Source of the DNA: Rossellomorea sp. AcN35-11
GTDB taxonomy: Bacteria; Bacillota; Bacilli; Bacillales; Bacillaceae_B
DNA: 64,000 nucleotides
NCBI GenBank assembly: GCA_030388825.1
Contig: CP128835.1
Location: 3,970,001-4,034,000, forward strand
Direction: 5' to 3'
Shown: positions 56,061 to 64,000 of the stretch, piece after piece
Position numbering within the stretch: position 1 is the stretch's first letter
Layout: every line of letters begins with the position of its first letter
Notes under the pieces: model-generated
The model's input: only the letters and a program-made list of their open reading frames with translations
Told to the model about the DNA's origin: nothing
Databases searched by the model: none
Made by a program: the position numbers and the translations under genes

Positions 56061-57800
56061 ATGGATACAAACAAAGAGGCATTAAAACAACGAATAGCAG
56101 CTGCAAATAAAGACATCCCAGCAGACCTGGTCATTAAAAACGGAAAAATAATCGATGTTTTCAATCTTGAAATCATTGAAGCAGATGTAGCGATTTCAGA
56201 TGGGATGTTCATTGGAATCGGAAATTATGATGGAAAAAGGGTGGTGGATGCCGAGGGCAGATACATCAGTCCTTCTTTTATCGATGCACATGTTCACATT
56301 GAATCTTCCATGATTCCACCTTCTGAATTTGCCAAAGTGGTGGTTCCTCATGGAGTCACGGCGGTTATCACAGATCCCCATGAAATAGGTAATGTGTCTG
56401 GTGAAGAAGGAATTGAATTCATGCTCAAAGACTCTGATGACATCCCCTTGGATGTATTCACTATGCTTCCCTCCAGCGTCCCTGCCACTCCATTCGAAAA
56501 CGCTGGTGCCACGCTCTCAGCAAACGATTTGAAGCCTTTCTATGCCCACGAGCGGGTCTTGGGGCTGGCAGAAGTGATGGATTACCCTTCCCTAAGAAAA
56601 GGCGATGACTCCATTGTGACTAAACTACTTGCCACCACAAGTCACAGCATCCATATAGACGGACATCTCGCAGGACTCGACACGAATGCCATCAACGTAT
56701 ATAAAGCATCAGGCATCAGGACAGATCATGAATGTACGACGGTACCAGAAGCACTGGAGCGCTTACGAAGAGGGATGTACCTTCTGATTCGCCAAGGATC
56801 CGTTGCCAAGGATTTACCATCGCTTATCGGGGTTGTAAACGGGAGAAATGCCCGGCGTTGTCTATTCTGTACAGATGATAAGCACTTGGATGACTTGATC
56901 GAAGAAGGAAGTATCGATCATAATATCCGCCTTGCCATACAAGAAGGAATCGATCCCCTCCTGGCTATTTCCATGGCATCATTGAATGTTGCCGAATGTT
57001 ACGGGTTACACACAAAAGGAGCCATAGCACCCGGATACGATGCTGATTTTCTATTGATGGATGACCTTGAGTCTCTATCTATATCCCAAGTATTCAAAGA
57101 TGGAAAAAAAGTCGCTGAGCATGGTCAGTTTGTCGGTGAATTAAAGGTGAGGACGGAACCAAACCCAACTTTGACATCGACGGTCCAAGTTCCCAGCCTC
57201 CAAAAAGAGAATATACAGATTCTGATAGGCGGTTCAAAGAAAGCACATATCATCGAAATCATTCCCAACCAGCTTCGAACAACTAAACGGATGGAGCGTG
57301 TAAAAGTCGAAAATGGCTACTTCGTTCCTTCTATTCAAGAGGATCAACTGAAAATGGCAGTCGTTGAAAGGCATAAGGGGACAGGAAACATCGGTCTCGG
57401 TATCGTCAGTGGATTTGGACTGAAGGAGGGAGCCATCGCTACCACCGTCGCTCATGACTCCCACAACATTGTCGTGACCGGTACAAATGATGAAGATATC
57501 CTCTATGCCATCGATGAGCTTCATCAAATGAATGGCGGCCTAGTGATGGTAAGGGATGGAAACGTCCTTGCTTCCCTTTCTTTAACAATTGCAGGATTGA
57601 TGTCGGATAAGGGGTTTGAAGAGGTTGCCTCAGATCTACACAAATTGAAGAAGGCGTTTGTTGAATTAGGCTTCTCAGGGGATTTCAATCCGTTCCTGAC
57701 CCTCTCTTTTCTTACGCTACCGGTTATCCCGCAATTAAAGCTGACGGATCTCGGGTTGTTCGATGTAGAAAATGGCCGGCATATTGAGGTTGGGGTGTAG
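56061..57800 (+). CDS. adeC: Adenine deaminase
   Basis: Converts adenine to hypoxanthine and ammonia in purine salvage. Amidohydrolase fold, 579 residues, the usual length. The metal site shows FIDAHVHIESSM, followed by DPHEIGNV, IDGHLAGL, DHECTT and FCTDDKH. The C-terminal half has GTGNIGLGIVSGFGLKEGAIATTVAHDSHN, a conserved adenine deaminase block. AAAAGGAGAG precedes the ATG. A purine riboswitch governs it. Monocistronic; 57801-57946 contains nothing recognisable. Confidence 0.95.
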   Translation: MDTNKEALKQRIAAANKDIPADLVIKNGKIIDVFNLEIIEADVAISDGMFIGIGNYDGKRVVDAEGRYISPSFIDAHVHIESSMIPPSEFAKVVVPHGVTAVITDPHEIGNVSGEEGIEFMLKDSDDIPLDVFTMLPSSVPATPFENAGATLSANDLKPFYAHERVLGLAEVMDYPSLRKGDDSIVTKLLATTSHSIHIDGHLAGLDTNAINVYKASGIRTDHECTTVPEALERLRRGMYLLIRQGSVAKDLPSLIGVVNGRNARRCLFCTDDKHLDDLIEEGSIDHNIRLAIQEGIDPLLAISMASLNVAECYGLHTKGAIAPGYDADFLLMDDLESLSISQVFKDGKKVAEHGQFVGELKVRTEPNPTLTSTVQVPSLQKENIQILIGGSKKAHIIEIIPNQLRTTKRMERVKVENGYFVPSIQEDQLKMAVVERHKGTGNIGLGIVSGFGLKEGAIATTVAHDSHNIVVTGTNDEDILYAIDELHQMNGGLVMVRDGNVLASLSLTIAGLMSDKGFEEVASDLHKLKKAFVELGFSGDFNPFLTLSFLTLPVIPQLKLTDLGLFDVENGRHIEVGV

Positions 57801-57947
57801 GGATATTGGGGGGTGTCAGTAGAATTTCAGGGGTATTTTGACAGTCAAATTTCAGAAATCGTTCACCTGTTGAAATCACCTACAATATTAACAGGCATAA
57901 TACGGAATCATTGTCCCTTATAACTATCCTTCTCTACACCAAATAAG

Positions 57948-57983
57948 AAAAGAGATGCCGATCTTCCCCGGCATCTCTTTTTT
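57948..57983. terminator. Terminator of floT (bidirectional)
   Basis: Stem AAAAGAGATGCCG / CGGCATCTCTTTT with T runs both ways, between convergent adeC and floT. Confidence 0.9.
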
Positions 57984-57988
57984 CATGA

Positions 57989-59494
57989 TTACCTTACACC
58001 CACTTCTGAATCTTTTTCTTCCTTTTCGTTCGATGCGGCCACTTCGTGGTTGGCAGACTCAGATATGGCTGGCTGATAAGGTCTCTCCTGACTTCTGTTT
58101 GCGTAGGATTTCAGCAGTTCCCCAACGTCGATTCCTGTCATCTCCCGTAACGGCTCCTGCATGTCCAGCATCGTTCTCGTGATGCTCTTTCCAAAGGAAG
58201 GCACTCCCTGGCCATTGCCGGAATCGATGATCTTAACAGAGTCAATATTGTTAAGAGGCTGAGCGATCTTCTCTGCGAAGACTGGCAGCATTTCGATGAG
58301 TTTCTCCGTAATGATGACATCTCCATGCTTCTCCATTGCTTCTGCAAGGAGCTTTCGAGCTTCAGCTTCCGCTTTACCGCGTTCACGGATTACATCCGCT
58401 TCTGCAGAACCTTCTTCCCTGCGGATCTTGGCTTTTGCTTCCCCGTCGATTTCAGCCTTGCGTGCTTCGGCTTCCGCTTTTCTGGTCGTTTCGTAGTATT
58501 CAGCATCGGCTTTCGTTTTACGCACCTTGGATTCTTCCGCCTCCAGCTTAACGGCACGCTCACGCTCCAGGAATTGAAGAGTCAGCTCTTCTTCTTTCAC
58601 TTCCTTGGCAAGTTTGGCTCGCTCAAGCTCATAGGACTGCTCGGATTTGGCTCTTGCTCTCTCCGTCTCTTCTTTGAATGATGCGTCTTTGATGTCCTTC
58701 TCTTTCTTTGATTCGGCAATCGTGATCTGACGCTTGTATTCCTCTTCTTTCGCTTCCTGATCCGTTTGGGCACGGTGAATCCGTGTTTCACGCTCCGTGT
58801 TCGCTTCAGCGATTTCAGCTTGCTTGCGAACCTCCGCGATTCGGGGACGGCCAAGATTTTTTAAGTATCCATTTTCTTCGTCTGCATCCCTGATATCCGT
58901 TAAGCCCAGTGACGTAATTTTGAATCCCATGAGATCCAGCTGCTTCTGGGCGATTTCAGATACATCGGCATTGAATTTCTCACGGTTACTGTTGATGTCT
59001 TCTACTGTCATCTTTGAAAGAATCGCACGAAGATTACTTCCCAGTACTTCAATGATTTCATCTTCAATTTCTTTTTGATCTTTACCTAAGAACTGCTCTG
59101 CGTAATTGGCGATCCCGTTCAGCGTATCGGCGACCTTCACCATGGCCACGGCATCTGCAACGATGGGTACTCCGCCATTCGTGTACACTCTCGGTGTCGA
59201 TAATTTCAATTGAAATGATGTTAAATTAACCGGAGTGGAGGTTTGGAAACGTCGTAACCGGTATCCCCCACCACGGATGATTTTCATGGAACGGCCTTCC
59301 TGGTCCGTAAATATGTTCGTTTCCTTTTCAGGATCACCGAGTTTCGGCCCTGTGATGATCAGTGCCTGGTTAGATCTCGCCGTTCGATAGCGGAACCTCA
59401 TCCAGAAGTAATACGCGACCCCTACAATAGCTGCAATGACCAGAACAGGAATCAGGAAAACGAAAAAACCAATCAATCCTATTGAACCTAGCAT
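57989..59494 (-). CDS. floT: Flotillin-like protein FloT (YuaG)
   Basis: Scaffold of functional membrane microdomains. An N-terminal membrane segment (about residues 5-30) leads into an SPFH/band-7 domain (about 35-220), then a long Ala/Glu/Lys coiled region with EAEARKAE-type repeats (about 225-420), and a C-terminal oligomerisation part. ATG 59494 (MLGSIGLIGFFVFL) follows AGAGGGG and gives 501 residues, close to YuaG. In B. subtilis yuaF (NfeD-like) precedes it in one operon; here no yuaF is present. A sigma-W promoter lies upstream, as known for yuaFGI. Confidence 0.95.
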   Translation of the reverse strand: MLGSIGLIGFFVFLIPVLVIAAIVGVAYYFWMRFRYRTARSNQALIITGPKLGDPEKETNIFTDQEGRSMKIIRGGGYRLRRFQTSTPVNLTSFQLKLSTPRVYTNGGVPIVADAVAMVKVADTLNGIANYAEQFLGKDQKEIEDEIIEVLGSNLRAILSKMTVEDINSNREKFNADVSEIAQKQLDLMGFKITSLGLTDIRDADEENGYLKNLGRPRIAEVRKQAEIAEANTERETRIHRAQTDQEAKEEEYKRQITIAESKKEKDIKDASFKEETERARAKSEQSYELERAKLAKEVKEEELTLQFLERERAVKLEAEESKVRKTKADAEYYETTRKAEAEARKAEIDGEAKAKIRREEGSAEADVIRERGKAEAEARKLLAEAMEKHGDVIITEKLIEMLPVFAEKIAQPLNNIDSVKIIDSGNGQGVPSFGKSITRTMLDMQEPLREMTGIDVGELLKSYANRSQERPYQPAISESANHEVAASNEKEEKDSEVGVR

Positions 59495-59574
59495 TCTTAC
59501 AACCCCTCTCAACAGTTTGTTAAATCAGCACGGTGTCTGATTTAATTTTTATATAAGTGCTTGCTACACTAATA

Positions 59575-59603
59575 TATACGGAACAAAAGATAGAAAAGTT
59601 TCA
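59575..59603 (-). promoter_or_regulatory. Sigma-W-type promoter of floT
   Basis: Minus strand TGAAAC (59598-59603), 17-nt spacer, CGTATA (59575-59580); matches the sigma-W consensus TGAAAC-N16-CGTA apart from one extra spacer base. Confidence 0.78.
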
Positions 59604-59672
59604 ATTATTTAGGTGAATCTCTTCATTACCAATAAAAAAAGCCCGAACCCGTCAAAGGTCCAAGCATATTGA

Positions 59673-60041
59673 TTATACTAGCGAGCCGTGTATTGCCCCA
59701 AGTACGGTAAAAATGACGAGATGATCCCCAACGGCGATAAGAAACATACGATTTGAAATGAGTCCAAATAAAGTATTTTTCAAATAAACGATGGAAATAA
59801 GGATCCCAATGATTCCACCAACCATGGCTCCTTCTGCTAATCCGGCTGCACCTGTCGATTGTACGAGGAGCCCGATCAGAAATGAGCTGATGAATGCTAC
59901 TATCACAGCCACTATATATTTAATCGGTCCAGAACGGTCCTGCCCTTTCTTCCCTAGTAGGATCGAATAATAGATTCCTCCGTATACCATATACACCACA
60001 GCACCCACTAAAAGTGCGGGCAAATTCACTTCCAATGCCAT
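59673..60041 (-). CDS. DUF1761 family membrane protein
   Basis: A 122-residue protein of four transmembrane helices; LPALLVGAVVYMVYGGIYYSILLGKK and the late SNRMFLIAVGDHLVIF are characteristic of DUF1761. ATG 60041 is used because GGAGG lies 7 nt before it; an ATG six bases upstream is too close. It begins 13 nt after the AraC-type regulator gene ends, so both are likely on one transcript. Function unknown. Confidence 0.82.
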   Translation of the reverse strand: MALEVNLPALLVGAVVYMVYGGIYYSILLGKKGQDRSGPIKYIVAVIVAFISSFLIGLLVQSTGAAGLAEGAMVGGIIGILISIVYLKNTLFGLISNRMFLIAVGDHLVIFTVLGAIHGSLV

Positions 60042-60054
60042 ATCCATTCCTCCA

Positions 60055-60990
60055 TTAGTTCGGTTCAATGGCTAAAGCGATCGCTTTAATCCTACATTCA
60101 ATGTCGAGAGTTCCTTTTGGTATGTGAAATTCTATGAGCTCCACCGGATTCCCGAGATATCTGTAACCACTTTGGGGAAGCCAGTAGCTGTATAGCTCTG
60201 AATAGCACTCTATGAGCTGCCCCCTTTCCCGGTAATCGACTGATTCATCGAATTCATAGACCACATGCTTGCCACCACGGAAATAGTGTACAGGTTCGCC
60301 TTCTTCTAAGTTCCCCGGTTCACTAACTGCCATTCGACATTCATACCTGCTCTTTTCAGGCGGGGTAATATAAGGATTACTCTTTGGTACTCCGAATATC
60401 AAAGGACTTTCCTCTATCAAATTTCTTGCATTTCCGAAGCGGTAAAGGTCCTGCCACGTTCCCGGGATCCCTTCCACATAAGAACCTGTATGATATCGGT
60501 CGACGGTAGGGTAGTCTTTAAAGTAAGCGATTTTCACTTTGGTTAAATCCAGCCATTTAAATTCATTATAGGATGCTTCCTCATGGAATTCTTTCACTTT
60601 TGTGCTGAAAGGTTTAGATTTCTTGCGGTTTTGATATTCCCTGGGAAAGCGTTCTAAATAAGCCCCCTCCCGCCAGCTTTTAGGGCTGGTCTTGAAATAG
60701 GCGTTAAATGAATAGGTGAAATAAGATAAAGTGGAATAACCACATCTGGCAGCTATTTCGGTTACAGGAAGATGCGGCTCATAAATCAGCATATGTGCAG
60801 CCTGTTCCAGGCGGAGTCTCTTCACATATGCTGCCGGTGTCTCTCCTATCTGCCCTTTAAACAAACGTTGAAAATGGTACGGAGAGTATGTGGAAACGTT
60901 CGCTAACCGATCTAATGATAGATCTTCGTTAAGATGTTGGTCTATGTAATGGATGACTTTATTGATTTGTCTGTGTTGATCATTATGCAT
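60055..60990 (-). CDS. AraC family regulator with GyrI-like effector domain
   Basis: Transcription activator of 311 residues. Two helix-turn-helices occupy residues 5-105: LSLDRLANVSTYSPYHFQRLFK and VTEIAARCGYSTLSYFTYSFNAYF. The C-terminal half (about 155-311) is a GyrI-like/AraC_E_bind small-molecule domain starting KWLDLTKVKIAYFKDYPTV. ATG 60990 gives the family's usual start (HRQINKVIHYIDQHL); the ribosome site, GCGTGGAA, is modest. Overlaps nothing but follows the zinc-ribbon gene by 22 nt, forming a three-gene unit with it and the DUF1761 gene. Confidence 0.9.
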   Translation of the reverse strand: MHNDQHRQINKVIHYIDQHLNEDLSLDRLANVSTYSPYHFQRLFKGQIGETPAAYVKRLRLEQAAHMLIYEPHLPVTEIAARCGYSTLSYFTYSFNAYFKTSPKSWREGAYLERFPREYQNRKKSKPFSTKVKEFHEEASYNEFKWLDLTKVKIAYFKDYPTVDRYHTGSYVEGIPGTWQDLYRFGNARNLIEESPLIFGVPKSNPYITPPEKSRYECRMAVSEPGNLEEGEPVHYFRGGKHVVYEFDESVDYRERGQLIECYSELYSYWLPQSGYRYLGNPVELIEFHIPKGTLDIECRIKAIALAIEPN

Positions 60991-61012
60991 TATTTCCACG
61001 CTCCAGATGCTT

Positions 61013-61267
61013 TTATTTCCACCTTTCAAGTTTGTGGATATTTCTTACAAACATACCTGATAGAAATGCCGGGACTCCTATTTCAATGCATTTATCTTTT
61101 ACAAACACTTTCATTTCATCCACTGTTATCTGTTGTTGAGTGAATTCTCCTTCTCGGAAACAGTGCCTGCAATACATTGGACTGATATCCAAGTTCCTTT
61201 CAGTTCCCCGATCCTCCACTTTCTTTAAGGGCATCCCGCAGCTTTGACATTTTTTGTATGGTTTCAA
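61013..61267 (-). CDS. Putative zinc-ribbon protein
   Basis: An 84-residue protein: CQSCGMPL and CRHC provide four cysteines of a zinc ribbon, with GTERN between them, as in the family of small zinc-ribbon proteins found beside AraC/GyrI regulators. The C-terminal part EMKVFVKDKCIEIGVP and FVRNIHKLERW is helical. Start is TTG 61267 with AAAGGAGG upstream. First gene of a probable operon with the AraC-type regulator. Function unknown. Confidence 0.8.
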   Translation of the reverse strand: MKPYKKCQSCGMPLKKVEDRGTERNLDISPMYCRHCFREGEFTQQQITVDEMKVFVKDKCIEIGVPAFLSGMFVRNIHKLERWK

Positions 61268-61365
61268 ATGAGCCTGCCTCCTTTTTGCTTCATTTTACCA
61301 TAACGGTGAAGTCCGATTGGAAAATCTATGATAAAATAGCAGTGTTCACAATTTAATCATTGCTC

Positions 61366-61660
61366 ACTGGTGAAGATGATTTCTAATCATTTTCTTAAAA
61401 GGGAAGCTGGTGAAAATCCAGCGCGGTCCCGCCACTGTAAAGCGGAGATATCATATAAATCCACTGTTTCAAAACGGGAAGGAGTATGCTATCGGTGAAG
61501 CTGAGCCAGGAGACCTGCCAAGTTGAGAAGAACACATAAGTTCCTACGGGAGATAGGAGGGTGTTACGCTACATGAGGAATCAATCGAGTGATCACACGA
61601 TTCTGGACGTTCGCATGGAATAGCCGCATCTTCTTTTTCAAATTGGAAGATGCTTTTTTA
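61366..61660 (+). promoter_or_regulatory. Cobalamin (B12) riboswitch with terminator
   Basis: Aptamer elements are all present in order: CACTGGTGAAG, AAAAGGGAAGCTGGTGAAAA, CGCGGTCCCGCCACTGTAA, and the B12 box GAGCCAGGAGACCTGCC (61503-61519). A kissing-loop and helix region follow to about 61600. The terminator GCATCTTC/GAAGATGC with six T (61626-61659) ends 33 nt before the thioesterase gene, so B12 should switch that gene off. No B12 transport or synthesis gene follows. Confidence 0.93.
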
Positions 61661-61691
61661 ATTTCAAATTACACGTTCGGGAGATGAGAAA

Positions 61692-62165
61692 ATGGAACAA
61701 GCCTATTCAGTAGAGCGTTCAAGAACCATACAAACCAAATTGGTGCTGCCGCCTGATACCAATCATATGCAAACCATCTTTGGAGGGAAGGTGCTCTCCT
61801 ATATCGACGAGATAGCGGCATTATCCGCCATGAAGCACTCAAGCTCTGTCGTTGTGACAGCTTCTATAGACTCAGTCGACTTTTTATCATCTGCCACAGT
61901 GGGTGATGCCTTAAGCCTTGAAGCGTATGTCACTTCAACGGGTAGAACATCCATGGAGGTCTACGTAAAGGTATTTTCAACAAATCTCGTGACAAGTGAG
62001 AAAACATTAACTACCGAGTCCTTTTTGACGATGGTTGCCGTGGATGATAACGGGAAGCCGAAGCCGGTACCAAAGGTCATTCCTCATTCAGAAGAAGAGA
62101 CAAGACTGTTCAAGACTGCCCCGCTACGGAAAGAGCACAGGAAGAATCGGGCACTCATCCTTTAA
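61692..62165 (+). CDS. Acyl-CoA thioesterase, hotdog fold (YkhA-like)
   Basis: Hydrolyses acyl-CoA to free acid and CoA. A 157-residue single hotdog domain: LVLPPDTNHMQTIFGGKVLSYIDEIAALSA contains the catalytic Asn and the Asp/Glu-type residue, DSVDFLSSATVGDALSLEAYV the central helix-strand unit, and FLTMVAVDDNGKPKPVP the last strand, as in the YciA/YkhA group. GGGAGATGAGAAA precedes the ATG. Placement behind a cobalamin riboswitch is unusual. Monocistronic, with terminator. Confidence 0.92.
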   Translation: MEQAYSVERSRTIQTKLVLPPDTNHMQTIFGGKVLSYIDEIAALSAMKHSSSVVVTASIDSVDFLSSATVGDALSLEAYVTSTGRTSMEVYVKVFSTNLVTSEKTLTTESFLTMVAVDDNGKPKPVPKVIPHSEEETRLFKTAPLRKEHRKNRALIL

Positions 62166-62173
62166 TCACAAAC

Positions 62174-62210
62174 AAACACTCAGTGATTCTCACATCTCTG
62201 AGTGTTTTTT
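62174..62210 (+). terminator. Rho-independent terminator of the thioesterase gene
   Basis: Stem AAACACTCAG / CTGAGTGTTT then T run. Confidence 0.85.
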
Positions 62211-62309
62211 CTAGCTTTCGTTTCCTGCCGTCTTCAGCCTTTCATCTGCTCATGTTTCAATGTAAATTGATCATTTGAAGAAACGACAGAACCATCTTGG
62301 TTTGATTCT

Positions 62310-63254
62310 TCAGCTTTTTTTCTTCACTTCAGCCCCTTCCCCCTCAATCAATGCACTCCTTAATATGCTGCTGATAGAATTCACACATAGAATCAGGACG
62401 GCGAATAAAGAGAGCGGAACGACAACAAGCATGGGGCGTAGAAAAATCTGCTGAATATTGATGGCAACCGTAGCAGCCCATTCATTTGTTTCAGAAAAAT
62501 AGACCGGAATGCTTTCCATGATGCCAAAGTTGGCAATTTTCAAGCCGCCAAGACACATATGAAGGACGCCCAGCTGAATGAGCAGAGCCAGTGTCTGGGA
62601 TACCTGTTCTGAAAACAGGACAATGGAGTGTCTTCTGAACTGAGGAAGCAGATGCTGTTTGAATAGATGAAACTTTCCCGCTCCCATCGTCTTCGACACC
62701 TGGATAAATTCGCTCTTCATAAAGAGCTTCATCTCTTCTCCTAAGTAAATTCCTAGAGATGGGAGGGTAACAGCGGCAATCGCAATCACCTGAATAAAGA
62801 AATATCGATTCGAAGGAAGCACCCCGGTCTGAAAGGCTCCTTCCAGGGGAATCAGCAATGCATACACGATGATGACAAGGGGAATGTATTGAAAAGACTC
62901 CCCCATCCCTTTCATGAATCTTCCTGCCAAACGTGGGAGGAATGTATACATAACAGCAAAGAAAAAACCTAACACCATTCGCAATAGAGCGATTGCCAGT
63001 GCTGCAAATATGGTATACTTCGCTCCGGTTAATAGTAATAGAAAGAAGTTCCTTCCCAGTTTATCACTTCCTAAAGGAGGCATCTCGCCCGGGGTGAATG
63101 GGGGAGCAGCTATCACCCTGCCATTTTCATCTGATAGATAATTCACTGCTTCGTCATAATCAGGTTTCAGAACGGGCACCAGAAAGCCGGCCACAATGAA
63201 TAGAATTATAACCAGGATGGGAAGGGCCATACGTTTGGCCATCCAGCTATTCAT
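62310..63254 (-). CDS. Peptide-type ABC permease, DppC/OppC family
   Basis: Membrane subunit of 314 residues with six predicted helices. The motif MPPLGSDKLGRNFFLLLLTGAK corresponds to the GTD-GRD-SR block of OppC proteins; the EAA loop appears as LGGLKIANFGIMESIPVYF. It diverges clearly from the complete importer at 10-16 kb. ATG 63254 follows AAAGGAGGTGAG and overlaps the end of the upstream permease gene by 8 bp. No binding protein or ATPase is visible before the window ends. Substrate unknown. Confidence 0.82.
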   Translation of the reverse strand: MNSWMAKRMALPILVIILFIVAGFLVPVLKPDYDEAVNYLSDENGRVIAAPPFTPGEMPPLGSDKLGRNFFLLLLTGAKYTIFAALAIALLRMVLGFFFAVMYTFLPRLAGRFMKGMGESFQYIPLVIIVYALLIPLEGAFQTGVLPSNRYFFIQVIAIAAVTLPSLGIYLGEEMKLFMKSEFIQVSKTMGAGKFHLFKQHLLPQFRRHSIVLFSEQVSQTLALLIQLGVLHMCLGGLKIANFGIMESIPVYFSETNEWAATVAINIQQIFLRPMLVVVPLSLFAVLILCVNSISSILRSALIEGEGAEVKKKS

Positions 63255-64000
63255 GCTGCTCACCTCCTTTCAACCATTTAGATAGAATCATAGATCCTAT
63301 CGTGAATACGATAAAAAATGGGATAAAAATGAGAAGCATCCCAAGAAAGAAAGCGGCCGGCGAATTCGTGGCCGTACGCAGTAATGTTTGCATGAATCCA
63401 TTGATGTTAAAGAGAAGTTCAATGATTAATAGGTTTGAAAGCATGAGTAAAAAGATAGGCTTCAAATGAAAGAAGAAATGAACCCAGACATTACGGAACA
63501 GATGATGCCAGACCGTATAGGACTTCCTGAAGCCCTTTGAATAGGAAAACTCGACATACGGCTTCGTTTCCTCTTCTTTTAGTTGAAAGAGGAATTGTTT
63601 TAATAAGAAGACTACTGGTAATACCGATAAACATAGTATAGGCAATATGTAAATCCGTTCTTCCCCTAGTGCATAAATATCAAATACTAACAGACCTGTC
63701 TCTTTAAATAACCATATAATGAAAAGCTGGAATAAAACGACGATAAAGACATCTGGTAACGCATCCAATACATTGACGATTCTGGAAGAGAAGCGATAGG
63801 CGTTCCTGGGCAGCAGGCAGCAGCATAAGAGTATAGCTCAGGATAACCGCCATAAGAATCGCCAATAAGAATGAACTGAATAATAGTAGAAAGGAGTAGG
63901 AATATGTACTGGCAAAGACCTCTGAAATGGGATATTGCTTATTTCCCTCTCCCCAGTAAATTTGTATGAACGATGGATTCATGATTTCCGTTAAAGTCTG
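63247..64000 (-). CDS. Peptide-type ABC permease, DppB/OppB family (partial, one frame break)
   Basis: The frame is open at the right edge of the window, so the N-terminus is missing; the visible part has a periplasmic segment then transmembrane helices (SFLLLFSSFLLAILMAVIL) and, in the next frame, RIVNVLDALPDVFIVVLFQLF and SNLLIIELLFNINGFMQTLL, the latter equivalent to the EAA loop of OppB proteins. Dropping one base of the GG at 63816-63817 joins LMLLLLPRNAYRF and gives one continuous protein. It is coupled to the DppC-like gene downstream. Divergent sequence; family assigned from motif order. Confidence 0.75.

Noticed and set aside
59495..59672. Search for a yuaF (NfeD-like) gene upstream of floT
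   Set aside because: The interval contains only the promoter and leader; no coding frame present.

Overview
The window is a core chromosomal segment of a low-GC, spore-forming Bacillaceae (Bacillus sensu lato). The evidence is spore-protein genes (sspE, sspK), forespore sigma-G-type promoters, sigma-B, sigma-W, CtsR, Fur, Per, CodY and Rex sites, many TTG starts with strong Shine-Dalgarno sequences, and gene order matching the B. subtilis yfh-yga region. Read leftwards from about 28.6 kb to 1 kb the backbone is yfhD, yfhE, yfhF, recX, yfhH, sspK, yfhJ, yfhP, mutY, yfhS, fabL, sspE, ygaB, ygaC, ygaD, ygaE, gsaB, bcp, perR, ygzB, ygxA. A species cannot be fixed; the dispersed repeats suggest a marine-type Bacillus/Rossellomorea-like lineage, which is inference. 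No rRNA, tRNA, prophage, insertion sequence or CRISPR array was seen.

Layout. 1-10 kb: ygxA, ygzB, perR, a B12 adenosyltransferase, a D-2-hydroxyacid dehydrogenase, bcp, a K+ channel, a three-gene ABC-2 exporter, gsaB, ygaE. 10-16 kb: five-gene dipeptide/oligopeptide importer with a CodY-like site at its promoter. 16-28.6 kb: the yga-yfh backbone, with tandem copies of a 120-bp palindromic repeat. 28.6-45.6 kb: stress, repair and housekeeping genes (DoxX with twin Rex boxes, AarF kinase, alkyltransferase-like protein, HAD phosphatase, clpE with CtsR boxes, a large sigma-B-type catalase, yhbD-yhbE, a phosphodiesterase with a UMF1 transporter, azoreductase, a DMT exporter). 45.7-52.8 kb: yjbE, a DUF421 protein, and a Fur-controlled divergent unit of ferredoxin-NADP reductase facing a siderophore ABC importer. 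53-64 kb: an alpha/beta hydrolase, a surface DUF4397 protein coupled to its class F sortase, adenine deaminase behind a purine riboswitch, flotillin behind a sigma-W promoter, an AraC/GyrI regulator, a cobalamin riboswitch ahead of an acyl-CoA thioesterase, and a peptide-type permease pair running off the right edge.

A striking property is that at least twelve otherwise intact, conserved genes carry a frame break, and each is repaired by removing one base, often in a homopolymer. This one-directional pattern looks much more like residual insertion errors in the sequence than gene decay, so those loci are annotated as single genes with their break positions.

Functionally the window is rich in redox and stress control: PerR, Bcp, catalase, azoreductase, Rex-box DoxX, ClpE and sigma-W flotillin. 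It also combines iron uptake, peptide import and purine salvage. I found no clearly new multi-gene system. The best leads for new biology are regulatory: the B12 riboswitch before a thioesterase, twin Rex boxes at doxX, tandem palindromes before yhbD, a hairpin RNA between ygaC and ygaD, an operator-like repeat at the sortase operon, and two dispersed repeat families.
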